A stretch of 64,000 bases of DNA from Arctopsyche grandis (GCF_051622035.1 NC_135359.1:18437501-18501500), one strand, 5' to 3'. Shown: positions 46,780-59,694, counted from the stretch's first letter. The notes: generated by a model from the letters alone, not told the origin. Numbers and translations: made by a program.

Positions 46780-46979
46780 TCTAATATATATTTTCGAAAG
46801 AGACTTTGTATCTTCGATTGGGAACTTCGTAAACATAACAGTTTCTATGACGGTTTGATATATTTTTTTATCGATTCAAATAAATTTAATAAAAAAACAA
46901 ATGAATATTTACTTTTAGATTCGCCATGTTTAAGCTGTTTATATTACAAATACTGAGCGAAGCCGGGTAAAACCACTAA
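46780..46979 (+). mobile_element. Non-autonomous Helitron, copy 2 (tandem, decayed end)
   Basis: It shares the 5' end TCTAATATATATTTTCG, the phrase TTTCTATGACGGTTTGATAT and the 3' part GAGCGAAGCCGGGTAA with copy 1. It lacks the GC-rich middle. The terminus reads CTAAG, so the end is mutated. It lies 14 bases from copy 1. Confidence 0.65.
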
Positions 46980-48974
46980 GACTAAGGGTACTAAGAAAAA
47001 CTCGCTTTTTCAACCTTTCAAGCATTCCCAATCTTACCGCTATCTTATTATCTTTAAATAAAATAATACTTAAAATATGGTTCAAATTGAGTTTTTCCTC
47101 ATTAAATACCTATACTACATGGGGTCATCGACTTGATGAATTTAAAGAAAATCTACAATAATTTTCTTCGATCCATAACGCATCATTAGCATACAAATAG
47201 TAAACAATAATGAAGTGCAAATTGAGAAAAAAACGACGTATATAAAAATAATCAGCGATAGCATCATCATATATGTATTATACATATGTACGCTTAATCT
47301 GTATAACGGAATATTTTGACAGAAATTGGTTCACGCGTTTAAACCAAGGAAAACTATTCCAATAGTGTGTCAGTCAATGTAGAAGAACAACAATCAAGAT
47401 CAAGTCATAAATTATCACGACAAAAACTAATCTCAAAAAAAATTTCGTTAAGTGTAATTAATTAAAATTGACTTTGCACCAGATATGTATGTACATACGT
47501 ACGCACGAACACACGAACAGTTATATATTTTTAAAACTCAATATATATAATTAGAGTTCGAAATGTTAACGATTGCTCCAGTACGCTCATTATGAACTTT
47601 TACTGATTGAGTGGCGTCAGTTATAACAAAAAAAATAATGTTAAATAAAAATAAACACACCAAAGAATGATATATGTACATATAACCATCACGTAGACGT
47701 GCCGCATTCACAATGGTTACGATAATTTAACACGAAACTGCGATTTTATCGGAATCAGACGTCAGTTGCAATGCTGAACAAGTCACATAAGCATTATGAT
47801 TTCGCACATGTCACTATTACAGTTGTGCAATAATTTTGATTGTCGCTTCACATGCTTACATACATTCATTCTGAAAATATTAAGCTTCAAGACGTTCTTT
47901 CATCAAATGAAAATACTGAACTATTACTTACTTACTATCTCTGACCGATATACGGTAAGAAAAAAATTAGTAGCAGTTTGACATATTTAATGAATTCTAA
48001 TTTTTATTTACGACCAATTTCACAGTTCAAAATATGAACGAATAAAATAATATATGTTTTAATTACAAGTTTGACTCGACTATAAACTTTTTTCACCAAA
48101 TATACATATGTAGAAATTTTATTGATCAATAAATTTTTCATATAATATGAGTTCACTTAAATATTATATGTACATATAGGATTGTTTGAATAAACTATGC
48201 CGTTAATTTGTAACGGATTGGATCGTCCATATTTTATGCAAACGAAAGATTCGTTTAAATTATTTGAATTAAAAAAAAACATACCTGATCGAGAGTCCTG
48301 TTCGAAATTTGAAAATATGTATTTTATTCAGAAAAAAAATCTACAGTTATGTTCCCGGATAAATATCGAACACGTTATACACGTTTATGTGACAGTCATT
48401 TATGTACATATGTATGTATGTATTATATGTATACATTTCACACATATTTGACATTCTCGAAATGGACACGAATCTACATGAAATATGAAATTGGTAAAAT
48501 GGCGTTTGAGCGTGATAGAGAAGACATATCTTCACGCTTTAATTCGATTTCTCGAGATAAGTGCCGCTTAGAGAGCATAACACGGAATCGTCGGAAAAAC
48601 TCTTGAGAGGAAAATCTGCTATTGCCCCTGCACAAAAAATACGAATTTATAACCGTCTCAGATAGATAAACAAAGCAGAAACTTTATAAAAAAAAATCAA
48701 GATCGATAAATATTCTCAATTGAATGAAATCGCGTGATCAATAAATTATAAACGTTACAAATTGAATAATATATGAACTTGATGACGTATTGAAATTTAT
48801 TAGAAACATTTAGTTTTATTGGCTGCTCATTTTTTATGAGAAAGTTGAATATTTTGAATGAAACGCATCTTAATTTCAAATTATTAAGATCCAGTCTTTC
48901 TCAAATATAGGGGAGAATTCGTATATACATATATTTATACATACATACATACATAAGTATACTAAACACAATCC
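46980..48974. other. Intergenic AT-rich DNA
   Basis: No gene supported; scattered ACATACATATGT repeats only. Confidence 0.3.
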
Positions 48975-49305
48975 AATACACTCAAAGAAGTATGAAACGC
49001 AGTATACTCGGCATAACAAGGAGTATATATGTACAAGGAAACGGAATACGTGAGTGAGAAGCATGATAGTGGATATAGTGGAGAGAGTGAAGAGATTGAA
49101 ATTGCAATGGGCGGTTCACGCAGCTAGAAGAATGGACAAAAGAAGTGCTAGAATGGCACCCGAGAGAATATAAAATAATGAAAGAAAGGCCGCAAGGAAG
49201 ATGGGTGGGTAGACTAAATTAGGAAAATGTGTGGGGTGAGATGGATGAGATTTGCCCAAAACAGAGACGAATGGAAGCGTATTAGATGGTAGTGGCTGTA
49301 GATGA
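48975..49305 (+). pseudogene. RTE-like LINE 3' end, family A, copy 1
   Basis: The plus strand reads, with frame shifts, QRSMKRSILGITR, then RVKRLKLQWAVHAARRMD, TKEVLEWHPREYK, ERPQGRWVGRLN and CGVRWMRFAQNRDEWKRI. This is the standard RT C-terminal layout (LGIxR, WAGHVARRxDxRW, GRPxxRW, RWMRxAQDRxxW). Truncated at the 5' end and broken. Confidence 0.75.
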
Positions 49306-51099
49306 TAACATACATATTGGAAAGAAAGTTAAATAAAAATTAACTTGAAACACTAAAAAATTGTTGTTTTATATGCAATAACATATGAATGGTTTTCAAA
49401 CGGCATTTATCACAGCTGCTTCATAATTTCGAACAAAATGTTATGGGTATTATGCAGAACAATAGAAGACGAGATACTGTGTAGCCATTGTACGCACATC
49501 ATATGTACATATGTATGTACATTCACATAAAATTGAAAGAAAACGTAATTTTCAACAATTACAATAAATCTCTCTCACGATACGTAAGACGCGTAATTAA
49601 TATCGGAAATAATCACAGACAATATCGTAGCACAATATTAAGACAAATTGAAAACCTGTGTAGGCACATTTGACCATACAATTTATGCCAGCCAGCAATT
49701 AAATTGTATGCAGTGAAGAAGATAAACTTTTCAAACGAAATGATGCATAATTGATTCGACATATATAAATTGTTGCAATCATTCGAATTTGATTCAAAGA
49801 CTATTGCCGTTTTTTTACAATCACTTCGCTAATGTGAAAAATATCGCAATAAAAAAACTCGTCTGTGTATACGCATACATTTACAATAGACATTTTTTGA
49901 AAAGAGCGTGTTTTGTATGCGCATTTTATGCAATCGCACATAAAATAAAAAATACAAAAATCGCGCACACTTTTCTAATTAACTCGAGTTTCTTCGCGCT
50001 TTTACTTCTTTCAAAACGGAGATTTAAATCGGACCAACAACTTTTTCATCGTCAATAATCAATTATCTATGATTCCATATCGATTCTTTCGAAAGATTCG
50101 TTTTCTAAATTTAATAAAAATACATATTTTTTGCTGATAATCAATTTCAAAAGCCACCGCCCCCAAATTTATATAATAATTATACAGAAGACATTCAAAA
50201 CGACTTCAAATTAACATTTTGCCATATTCAAATTCAGATATGAAAAGATTTCCAACTCATTTCCGCTGTAATTTTACTGAATAGTGACAAACTATTTCCC
50301 TCATTTAATAATGCGACCGTTTAAATCAGCATAATGATCTGATACGTGAACGATGTTATTATAAAGTCATAATGATTTCTCCGCTATGTAAATTAGACTT
50401 TAACGCACGCAAAGGCAAAATCGAATAAAACACATACAGTGCGTTTCCTTCCTGTCAAGACTTGTACTAGTACTCGAATAAATGTATAACGGCTCGAGCA
50501 ATTTTCCATCCTGTCACACATTAACAATACATTACATTTACATTGCGAACGTATGCTAATTTCATAATTCGGTAGTTTCATCTCGTCGAAAGGTCAGCGC
50601 TTCCAAAAACAATACCCCTTTAGACACACCTCGTTAATTTATCTTTCGTTTTGGAAATTAATTCAATAACGCGTACATTTAAAAACAAAATATCGTACAT
50701 ACATAACTGTTATTGATGTATCGCATGAATTATAACATCTTACCTTTATATCACGCCTATCGCACAAAAATATCCATTTATTATGTAATTTAGATTCACT
50801 TTTCAGTTAAAATAGTTGTTTTGTGTATTAAATGTATGGCTGAATATGCACACGTATTATTTAGTGTTATTGAAGTCGAAACTTTTTTCCGTTTACAAAC
50901 CGTTATGTTAAAGCATCCAATTTACACAAAAAAATGAGAAGATGCTATTTATTTATAAAATAATAAACCATTAATATATGCATAATAGTTTTTTGCCCGT
51001 TGATTTCAACGGGTGGTTTCGGAAAAGAATTGATACACAAATTAAAATAAAGTGATGTGTTATATATATATGTAAATATAATGTAATGTAATTTATAGG
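49306..51099. other. Intergenic AT-rich DNA
   Basis: No gene supported. Confidence 0.3.
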
Positions 51100-51310
51100 C
51101 GCGTGCACGTATTCATAGTAAAAAGTTGAGTGCGTGCATTACACGCTCGCCGATCCAACCTGTTCACCCGTTCGAAATGATGAATGAATGTGTGTATGTG
51201 TGTGACACCCCACACATGCTTAGGCGCATCTGACGCTGACGTCACCCTTCACCCGGCGCTCAATATCAGGAGCACATGTCAGACGCTACCCCGCGTATCC
51301 TTGATACGAC
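51100..51310. promoter_or_regulatory. GC-richer block with a perfect CRE
   Basis: The stretch is clearly less AT-rich than its surroundings and contains the palindromic CREB/ATF site TGACGTCA at 51237-51244. It may be a regulatory element of an unseen gene. No coding signal. Confidence 0.3.
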
Positions 51311-51555
51311 TGGTCGCCACGCTATATCCCTATACATAACGTATACTCCTCGTATTCTAAATTTGTTTTTTTTTTAATTTCCATACTTTTCCACGAGTCC
51401 GCCACAAACATACATACATACATACATACCCACACGCATACATTTTATATACAAATATTATTATATTACAAAACTTGGGAATTGAACGCCACGAAATACT
51501 CATAATTTAACACATTCAAGTATTTCTTTCCCATACGTGTGTTACATGTAATACA

Positions 51556-51830
51556 AGGGTAGTTCATATAGTGGACGGATTGAAAAGATTGAAATATTGC
51601 AATGGACGGGTCACGTAGTTAGAAGAACGGGCGATAGATGGATGAAAGAATGACTCGAATGGTACCCGAAATATTGTAAAAGAGTGTAAGGAAGGCAACA
51701 AGGACGATGTGTGGATGAAATTAGAGAAATGTGAGATGAGATGGATGTGATGGATGAAAGTTGCCCAAATCAAAGACCAATGGAAGCGTGTTGGAGACGA
51801 CTTCATTATAGCTAAAGGCTGACAATGGTG
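51556..51830 (+). pseudogene. RTE-like LINE 3' end, family A, copy 2
   Basis: Nucleotide-level match to the copies at 49.0 and 56.8 kb: GATTGAAAAGATTGAAAT, then AATGGACGGGTCACGTAG, GAAGGCAACAAGGACGATG and GATGAGATGGATG. Frames are disrupted, and the 5' end is truncated. Confidence 0.75.
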
Positions 51831-53879
51831 ATATTAAAATCCAGTTTGTGAAGTTGAAATATAAAAGTTGACTCGATCTTCATTCGTGTACAATTTCGCC
51901 TACGGATTCAAATTACATTAGGTACTTATTAGCAATGGGGCCCTTAATTTAAATTCATTATGCATTAAGGGAACAGTTACAAGCGTGTACCGACATATCA
52001 AAACAACGATCTCCACGAAATTTACCATATTCATGGTGCATAATCAATTATGTTGATTTTGGATGGATCGTCGATGCGTCTCTTAATAATTACCTTTACG
52101 CACTTTTGATTATAAAAAATATACGTATTAGTAAAATGATGAAAAAAATCGCTCGCCATGGAATTACCAAATAATTAATAGTTTCCCTGCGAAGGCAAAA
52201 CAACCGATATTTTTACAGTTAAAAATTTAAACATCAAATTGAATAACACTGTTCTAGGTATTACTCAACATGTTTTAATGTGCAATTACTTATGTTAAAT
52301 TGGACCATTGCACTTTCGATGCCGTACTTTTAATTAAAAACATTGCTGCGAAAACCGATACAATGCCTGTCAACAGAACATACTCGTACAGATATCTTGC
52401 AAACTTTATATAAATTGAATAATTTAAAACAGCTAATAAGGCTTTCAATCACTTAACACATATATGTACATATTACTAAACAGTGACGTAATTGTGGAAG
52501 AGGGGGATTAGATTTGGTTAGACCAGGTACATGCTATCTTATAATTTGATGAAAAACTATTAATCTTAATCAAATATATTATAAATTACTAAAATTTTAG
52601 GCAAGCAGAAGCTACGACAAGTTTAAAAATGACAAAAGGAAGCTTCTTAAAAAAGAAGGTTTTATAAAACAAACTGGTCAACTTTTTCCCCCCTCCCCCT
52701 GGAAACAGCTAAAATTTCGTGCTTGTTACTTCATATAAAATGTTTTAAACCATCATCGTTTCAATCAATTTCTCATGTATGTATGTACATATATATGTAC
52801 ATATGTATGTATTTTTATATTAAGTTAGTTATTTTATTATTTTATTTCAATAAACTGTCAATAACTTTTACGAAAATTTTGCGACAATAGTGTTATGTAT
52901 AAATAAAAATAAACGGTCAGTAAATTGCTCATTATTTTAAGTATTTCTTGATGAATAGACAAAAGTCAAACAGTTAGTGACCGATATTATAACTAAATGA
53001 CAATCTATCATACATATATTGACCAAATCAAACTAATTTACTGACCAAATAAATATAGGTCTTTAATAAGATGAATAATTTCTGATATTTAAAAGATTTT
53101 TTTTTACTGCAAATGTTTTGAATTTGTTAAGAATTTTTTATTGAATTTGAAGTTGCCAAGTCAAAAACATAAATAATGATATAGGTCACAAAATAAACAG
53201 CGTCAAACTTCTTGATTTTAGAAAAAATCGATTTTCTCAAAACAAAGACTTTTGACTTTAAAATGAATGAAATATAAAAGAGCCCTGTAAAAACAGACAA
53301 AGCTTTTTGCCACTATACCGACGATTCATTCATGAAAAATTTCCATGTGAAGCATTTTTATAAATATCAACGGTTATTACACATATAATATATGAATGAA
53401 AATATTTTTTCCAAAAAAAATACAAAGGAACATTACATGCATACATCTATTAAACACAACTGAACCGATCTTATTACAAAACATTTTGGAAAAATCAATC
53501 CTCCTTTACAATTCTATCCAGTGTCCTCGAAGCAGTAAATAAACAGAATAGCAAAGCTATCGAACTTTGAATAAAAAATAAAATAATCCCAAGATTAAAC
53601 AATATCATATTGCACATCATTTCATACTCACAAACACGACAACGAAGATCGAACCAACAAAACAACAATTACAGCAGAACGCAAATTTCGATCAAGGATG
53701 TCCGTCATCGACCGTAAACACAACACACAGCAAACGACAGACTTTTGCTTTCGAATTTTACATAATTTGGCGAGTTTATCTGCGCGAGTTATCAGCCACT
53801 TACAATTATATTATACGATCTCTGACACTCGAGACGGTTTTCTCTTCAGCACCGGAAAACGCGCAACTACAATATAATC
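51831..53879. other. Intergenic AT-rich DNA
   Basis: No gene supported. GGTCAGT/TGACCAAA words at 52.9-53.06 kb resemble those near 41.7 kb. Confidence 0.3.
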
Positions 53880-54560
53880 ACCGAGCAATTTCCAATTGGC
53901 CGCGACTACAAAACACCACGCCATACGTACATATGCACATTACGTGCATATGTACATATATAAACATCACTGAGGGGGTGGAAACGCGCGCATTTTCATG
54001 TGTGCATACGATATGTTGTGTGTGTTTGATATTGTTAAAAGGTGCACAAACGATCGAGTCGAGCTCGTCCCACTTGCGTCCGCGACGTCGAGATGTTAAC
54101 CGTCGAATAGTTAACTGTTGGTCGTGTTCTGTCGTATTTGGACCGTCATTTCGAAACGTGAGAAATGGCGCCAATATGACCACCCCCGCTGTCGACGCGT
54201 CGACGGCCGATGTGCGACTGGTCATCGACGCCCGCCACTATCTCCGAAGGCCAATTTCTTATTTTACTGTTAGCCGCAATTGGCATTTGCGACGGCCGTC
54301 TCGCTCTCGCACGTGGTCCGGTGCCATATGCGCGTCCCTCTCGCCGTGGACACAGCGGCCGGAGAAAGACGGCGCATCGCGAACGCTGCACTTCTCAACG
54401 CGCTCTGTGCACTTTTCGCCATTTCACCGGGCAACTGTCGCGCTGTTTTCCGCGAGGAAAATCCGAAGAAAATTCCCGCCGGCGAAAAGTCGGGCAAAAT
54501 ACGGCGAACTTCCCAAAGCTCACATCGCGTGGTACCGGACGGGCAATTCGCCCAATGGCG
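53880..54560. promoter_or_regulatory. CpG-rich block, probable promoter or first exon
   Basis: This is the most GC- and CpG-rich stretch in the window (many CGCGTCGACG-type words). Several overlapping ORFs of 80-220 codons on both strands are expected from low stop-codon density, and none resembles a known protein. The right edge merges with a dispersed repeat shared with 57.3 kb. A gene start is likely, but its strand and exons are unclear. Confidence 0.4.
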
Positions 54561-54700
54561 GCAAAAATTGGCGAACAGAAAAAATAAAATCAATGTAAAC
54601 AAATAAAAATTTACAAAATACAAACGTGTCGTTTCGCACATTATCAATGCCCCGGGGCTTGTGGCTTAAGAGGGCTGGACAGCAGCGCCTTGTCCATACA
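54540..54700 (-). repeat. Dispersed repeat in inverted orientation to 57.26-57.43 kb
   Basis: GGCAAAAATTGGCG, AATGTAAACAAATAAAAATT, ACAAACGTGTCGT and TCGCACATT occur here in the same order as on the minus strand of 57.31-57.40 kb. It looks like a partial copy of the end of the element at 56736-57453. Confidence 0.7.
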
Positions 54701-54779
54701 AACGTACTATACTTCTCCCTACCTTTATTATGGCACTAGAGAAATTATTTTTAATATGCTATGGATATCCACCATTGGG

Positions 54780-54937
54780 GTGCATCTATCGTTTTATTTT
54801 TTTTGATTAATTATTTTTTATAGGAGCTAAGAGCCGCCAAACATCTATAAAATCGCCTCTTTTTTACACCCACGAAAAGAGTCTAGCGTGGTTATTTAAC
54901 GGTCGATTTAAAAAAAAAAATACGCCGATAGATGCAC
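54780..54937. mobile_element. Candidate small MITE
   Basis: Perfect 12-bp inverted ends GTGCATCTATCG (54780-54791) and CGATAGATGCAC (54926-54937) bound 158 bp of non-coding sequence. No target duplication identified. Confidence 0.45.
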
Positions 54938-55340
54938 AGAAAATATATTTCTCATACGGATGATGAATTTTTTTTAAAAATTGGTCCAGTTTTGGAGGAG
55001 AAAATAGTAGAATACGAAACCTCGATTTTGTCAATTTAAAACACGTTTTATCTGGCCGAAGCGCAACTGTCGCATTCACTCAATATATTTATTTATTTTT
55101 ATTTTACATATATACCAGGAAGGCCTTACAGGTAAATCCCAATGCGCCTTCCTGGCCAATTACAAATACAAATGCAGCATTTTTTTTTTATTATAAGTCG
55201 TTGAATTGCGAGACACTGAAAAAACTCGCAAATTAACGAGACATCTATGAATTGTACATAAATTTTTATTGTACATCCATCAAATTTCAAATAGTGGTGA
55301 CATAGTAGGTAGGAAGGATTTTTAGCCAATTTTTTTTCCG
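54938..55340. other. Repeat-like intergenic sequence
   Basis: Contains an inverted CCAGGAAGGC / GCCTTCCTGG pair at about 55118-55158 and AT-rich sequence running up to the SINE-like copy. The type is not recognised. Confidence 0.35.
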
Positions 55341-55528
55341 GGAACCGTTTCAACAATGAAATCAGAGAAAATTGGCAAACTCTAATAGGAAACGATCAAC
55401 CTGGAGTCACAAATCCAGGTCTGACCAACAGCATACTCTGAAAAATTCATTTTCATTCAGGGATAAAACCCGGCACCTTCTTGACGGTAAGCAGAAGCTT
55501 AACGTCCGAGCTATGCTGCTGGCTATGT
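55341..55528 (-). repeat. tRNA-derived SINE-like repeat, copy 3
   Basis: On the minus strand the head reads CATAGCTCGGACGTTAAGC (box A-like) and GGGTTTTATCCC (box B-like). The shared tail with AGAGTTTGCCAATTTT and TTGTTGAAACGGTTCC follows. Confidence 0.6.
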
Positions 55529-55569
55529 GACAATATATGTATATATATTGATATACATATATTGTCACA
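55526..55569. repeat. Hairpin with 19-bp arms
   Basis: TGTGACAATATATGTATAT and its exact reverse complement are separated by six bases. The arms adjoin the SINE-like head. Confidence 0.85.
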
Positions 55570-55677
55570 TTCACTCAATATATACATACACTCAATATGT
55601 ATATCTAAGAAAGGAACGGTAACAAAATTAAGGTTTCGGGTGTACAGCCCTCTTAAAGATGTTTATTTATTTATTAA

Positions 55678-55930
55678 CTAGCTGAACCCGGCATGCGTTT
55701 GTAATGCCAGAATAAGGGCGCGATCACACAGCGAGGGATGCGGTATGCTGTACGTGGGATATTTTTTTTAGATAGTTATAAAAAAATATTTTGTAGACGC
55801 GGTATCGTGCGGTATATACATATGTACATACATGGGATCGTCTATTCATTGGAGCGGTCTCGTTGAAATTCTATAGAATTGTTTATACTAACTTGACGGT
55901 GATATATACCAATTCGACCCTTCGGACGGA
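55678..55930 (-). mobile_element. Possible Helitron 3' end, minus strand
   Basis: CTAGCTGAACCCGGCATGCG at 55678, read on the minus strand, ends GCCGGGTTCAGCTAG followed by T, as in the Helitron copies at 46.3-46.8 kb. The other end was not found; the right limit is arbitrary. Confidence 0.45.
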
Positions 55931-56735
55931 GCTTGACATTTTTCACGTGCATGAAGTTTTTCCAAAATTATCATAAAAAGTATTTAAGATCCACAATGAC
56001 TCAAGATAGATTAAGTGCGTTAGCTATGATAGCTATCGAACATGATATGCGTAATAAATTATGCTTTATTTTAAACTCTTACAATATTTTGCTGGAAAAA
56101 AAGTGTTTTACGTCAATAATGTCTATATTTTATCTGATACAATGTTTCAAACAAGATTACAACCGAACATGATATTTGATTCAATATATCCGAAGCTTCA
56201 TTTCGTACAGATTTTGTCCATACATATTAGGATCTTCGTAGAAATTAGAAATTAGAAGTAGAAATGATTAAATTAAATATTTCAATAATTTTTTAAAATA
56301 TTCTTTATTATACTTTTTGATACCAAATTATTTAACAGATATTGCATTGTTTTTACTATCAATTTTGAACTTTTTTTATTATAAATTAATTTTGTGTGCG
56401 TGGTGTTTCCTTGATTTTTAAAAATATTGCCTTTTTTGCTTTTTTAAAATTAAATGTATAAGTATATTGTATTAAAAGTATGTTGTATTATTTTATATAT
56501 ACATTTTTTTTACTACAAAATTTGATGTTAAAAAATATTGTTTTAAATTAATATTAAATAAGGGGGGCGGCAAAAATAAATTTTGCTTATTTATTTTTGC
56601 CGATCCAATCCTTTTCCATTCCTGTCTAGTTTGAGAATTCTTCATTTATTGCTTTTTACTATATTCAATTCAGCTAATTCATCCATCGTAATCCTCTCGA
56701 AGTTCAATGTGAATATATATATGTACATACATATT

Positions 56736-57453
56736 CAGGCCCCGATCCAGCTTTCTTGCCGCCCTCGGCAAATTTTTTTTGCCGCCCCTTATTCCAATAT
56801 ACAAAGTCCAATGCACACAGAAATATAGAACGTTGTATGCTTGGCATAACGAGGAAAGACAGGAAACAGAATACGCGGGTGAGAAGTATGACAAGGGTTG
56901 TGGATATAATGGATTGAGTGAAGAGATTGAAATGGCAATGGGTGGGAGAATGGCTAGAAGAATGGACGAAAGGTGGACAAAAGAAGTGCTAGAATGATAC
57001 CCAAAAGAATGCAAAGGGGTAAAAGGAAGACGGCAGGGAAGATGGGTAGACGAAATTAATAAAATGTGTAGGGTGAGATGGATGAGATTTGCGAGAAAAA
57101 GAGACGAGTGGACGCCGGTTGGAGAGGTCTTCATCCAGCAGTGGATGGTGCGTGGCTGTAGATGATTTTAAATAAGATTTTTATTTTTAAATAATACCTA
57201 CAAAATTTGATGTTTGAAAACATTTTTTTTAATTAATAATAAATAAGGGGCAGCAAAAATATATACTGAAGAGCTGCCCAGCATCTAAAGTACCTGCGGA
57301 GCGTTGAAAATGTGCGACACGACACGTTTGTGTTTTATAAATTTTTATTTGTTTACATTAATTTTATTTTTTATTTACGCCAATTTTTGCCGTCCCTCAA
57401 ACCTGCCACCCCTGGGCAACTGCCCAGTTTGCCACCCCCTAGATCTGAGCCTG
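56736..57453. mobile_element. hAT-type element carrying a LINE fragment
   Basis: Ends CAGGCCCCGATCCAG (left) and CTAGATCTGAGCCTG (right) are inverted repeats with three mismatches in 15 bases. The flanking octamers TACATATT (56728-56735) and TTCATATT (57454-57461) match at 7 of 8, fitting a hAT-type 8-bp duplication. The 718-bp interior has no transposase but includes the family A LINE 3' end. Sequence near 57.20-57.27 kb is repeated at 56.51-56.58 kb, outside the left end, so more than one copy or rearrangement is involved. Confidence 0.65.
56790..57165 (+). pseudogene. RTE-like LINE 3' end, family A, copy 3
   Basis: The best preserved of the three copies. ARRMDERWTKEVLE, then KGRRQGRWVDEINKMC, RVRWMRFARKRDEW and VGEVFIQQW are read with one upstream frameshift and a stop after VLE. 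It lies within the hAT-type ends. Confidence 0.78.
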
Positions 57454-57539
57454 TTCATATTTCTTTATTGCCATCCTATATTTGTTTATTTGTTTAATAC
57501 ACAAGTATACCACAGTGTATTTACAGGTCACCCCAATAT

Positions 57540-57720
57540 GACACAAATAATAATAATAAGAAAAAAATAATAATAATAAAAAAACCAATAAATTTAAACA
57601 TTAAAAAATTGTATATAAAAAAAAGAAAATTAAAAATTAAAATTGAGAATTAAAAATTAAAAATTGAAAAATTATAAAATGAAAAAAATTAAAAATTAAT
57701 AGTTTGGACTAAAAGTAAAA
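57540..57720. repeat. AT-rich simple repeats
   Basis: (AAT)n at about 57544-57592, followed by AATTAAAAATTAAAATTGAG-type repeats. Confidence 0.85.
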
Positions 57721-59694
57721 AACAATAAAAATACGGATATATTATCTGGTGAAATATCTGAAAAATCTCTATATATAATACGCATGTATGTACATACATA
57801 TACATATGTACATACATATGTACATATGTATATGAGAATTTTTAATTTTTTTAAATATGTAGGTATATACGTAAGTATAATACGTATAACAGGTCACTCA
57901 AATAAAACGTTGAACTGTTTGTTCATCGTAAAACTTAAATTAATTCAAAGAATTTGCCAAAAAAAACAACTTTTATAGCATTAGTAAATTTTATTAATTT
58001 ACGAAACTAGTTCAGTCTTGCATATATTTTAAAAAAGAAATATTCTGACTTTTATCGATTTATCATAAACGTATGTTTTATTATACGCGAAAAAACTTTT
58101 AATATATGTACCAGCACTCTTTTTAATTCAAAATGTTAAAACATCAATCTTATTCCACAATGATTTTTTTTTGATTTTAATTATTGTCCCGAATGCAACG
58201 ATTGAAACAATGAAATTCTCGTTTTACTTGTTAATCGTATGGACACGGATATTGCCAAAATGAATAAAAAAACAATCAAATGATTTTATTATTTGTCTGA
58301 AATCTCTTCAAAAGCGGACCGAATTTGCTGAATTCAACACGGATTTACCAATGACGTTTTCGCCATCCTGGTCACTTTTTCACGCTCACTTTTCGTTGCT
58401 CGTCGTATTAATGATTTTATTTTTTTTTAATTAAGATCGGCACATGTCGCTGTTATATTTTGCGAGTATCACCTATGCATTATGTTTCACTAATTAATAA
58501 TAAATTCGCTATTGCGAGAGATTTGCCGCACCAAAAGTCCATCTCGATTCGCTTAAGAAATCATTACTACCGAATTGAGTAAGATGTCGTCTCTCGACGA
58601 TGATTATTTGGAACGTTGGTGTATACAATCAGTCATATCCGCGTGTTTATTATAACACTGGTGTTTTTAATTTCCAAAATAATAGGTTTTGTGAATAAAA
58701 AACTAAGCAAGTTAAACGATGCAGATGTATAATTTTCATTTGAGCAATAAAATCACAAACGGTGGAAAGCAAAACGACTCTCTCCTTAGCAAAAATATTT
58801 CATTAAAATACACTTCATTATTTATTGTATATAAATTCAAACAATAAACAAAACCTAAACCAAATCTATAATAGTTTGAATTACATCAACGTTTAATTTC
58901 TAAAATCCCTATTCGAAAACGGCTGTTAGATTGGGTATTGGATTATGTATAAATTTGTAATAAATACTAAAATTTCACTTTTCAATTTGGACGTGCGTAA
59001 AGCCGATAAACAGCATTGTTTAAATTATATGTTATCTCGTGGTCTTATGCAAATTTTGAATCCCACTGTTAAATTTCACCGTAGCTTTGTTTTTCAGTTG
59101 TAATAAATATACTAAATATGTATGTAATGTAATGTTTTAGAAGCGTTTCATTATTAATCAAAAAACTTTTTGTTGCATTTAACGATAATTTATAGACGTT
59201 TCGTTTTTTTCCGCAAAGCATAATACAACCCGTCCGAACGCGTTTATACTGATGGGATTTTTGTTATAATAAATGAGTTACAGATAAGGTTTACATACCA
59301 ATTTAAAATAGTGAGCTCTGATAAAAATATTATCCCAACCTGATTGAAAAACTGGGAAATCCAACACTAATAATAAAAATATTCTTTTGTTTTTTTTCAT
59401 CAATTTAAATATTCGTTTCGAAAAACTATGAAATTTTCAAATATTTTTTTATTACTGTATTCATTATACATATCTTGCTTCGATGTAGTTGATGCTTTGA
59501 TTTAATTGCAAATCTATAATTTTGTAAATTGTAATTGCATATTGATAAAAATAGCTGACATCTACATGAAATTCTGTATAACAATTTATCAAAGACTCAC
59601 ACCATTTTCCAAAGATTTTCCGATGTGCAAAAGCATATTAGAGTATATAATAAATTTAAATATGTACATAAATAAAAATTAATACGTTCAGGGT
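57721..59694. other. Intergenic AT-rich DNA
   Basis: No gene supported; palindromic ACATATGTACATACATATGT runs near 57790-57830. Confidence 0.3.

Noticed and set aside
53933-54598. 221-codon and overlapping ORFs on both strands
   Set aside because: Several frames are open together because the block is GC-rich; none has a recognisable domain.
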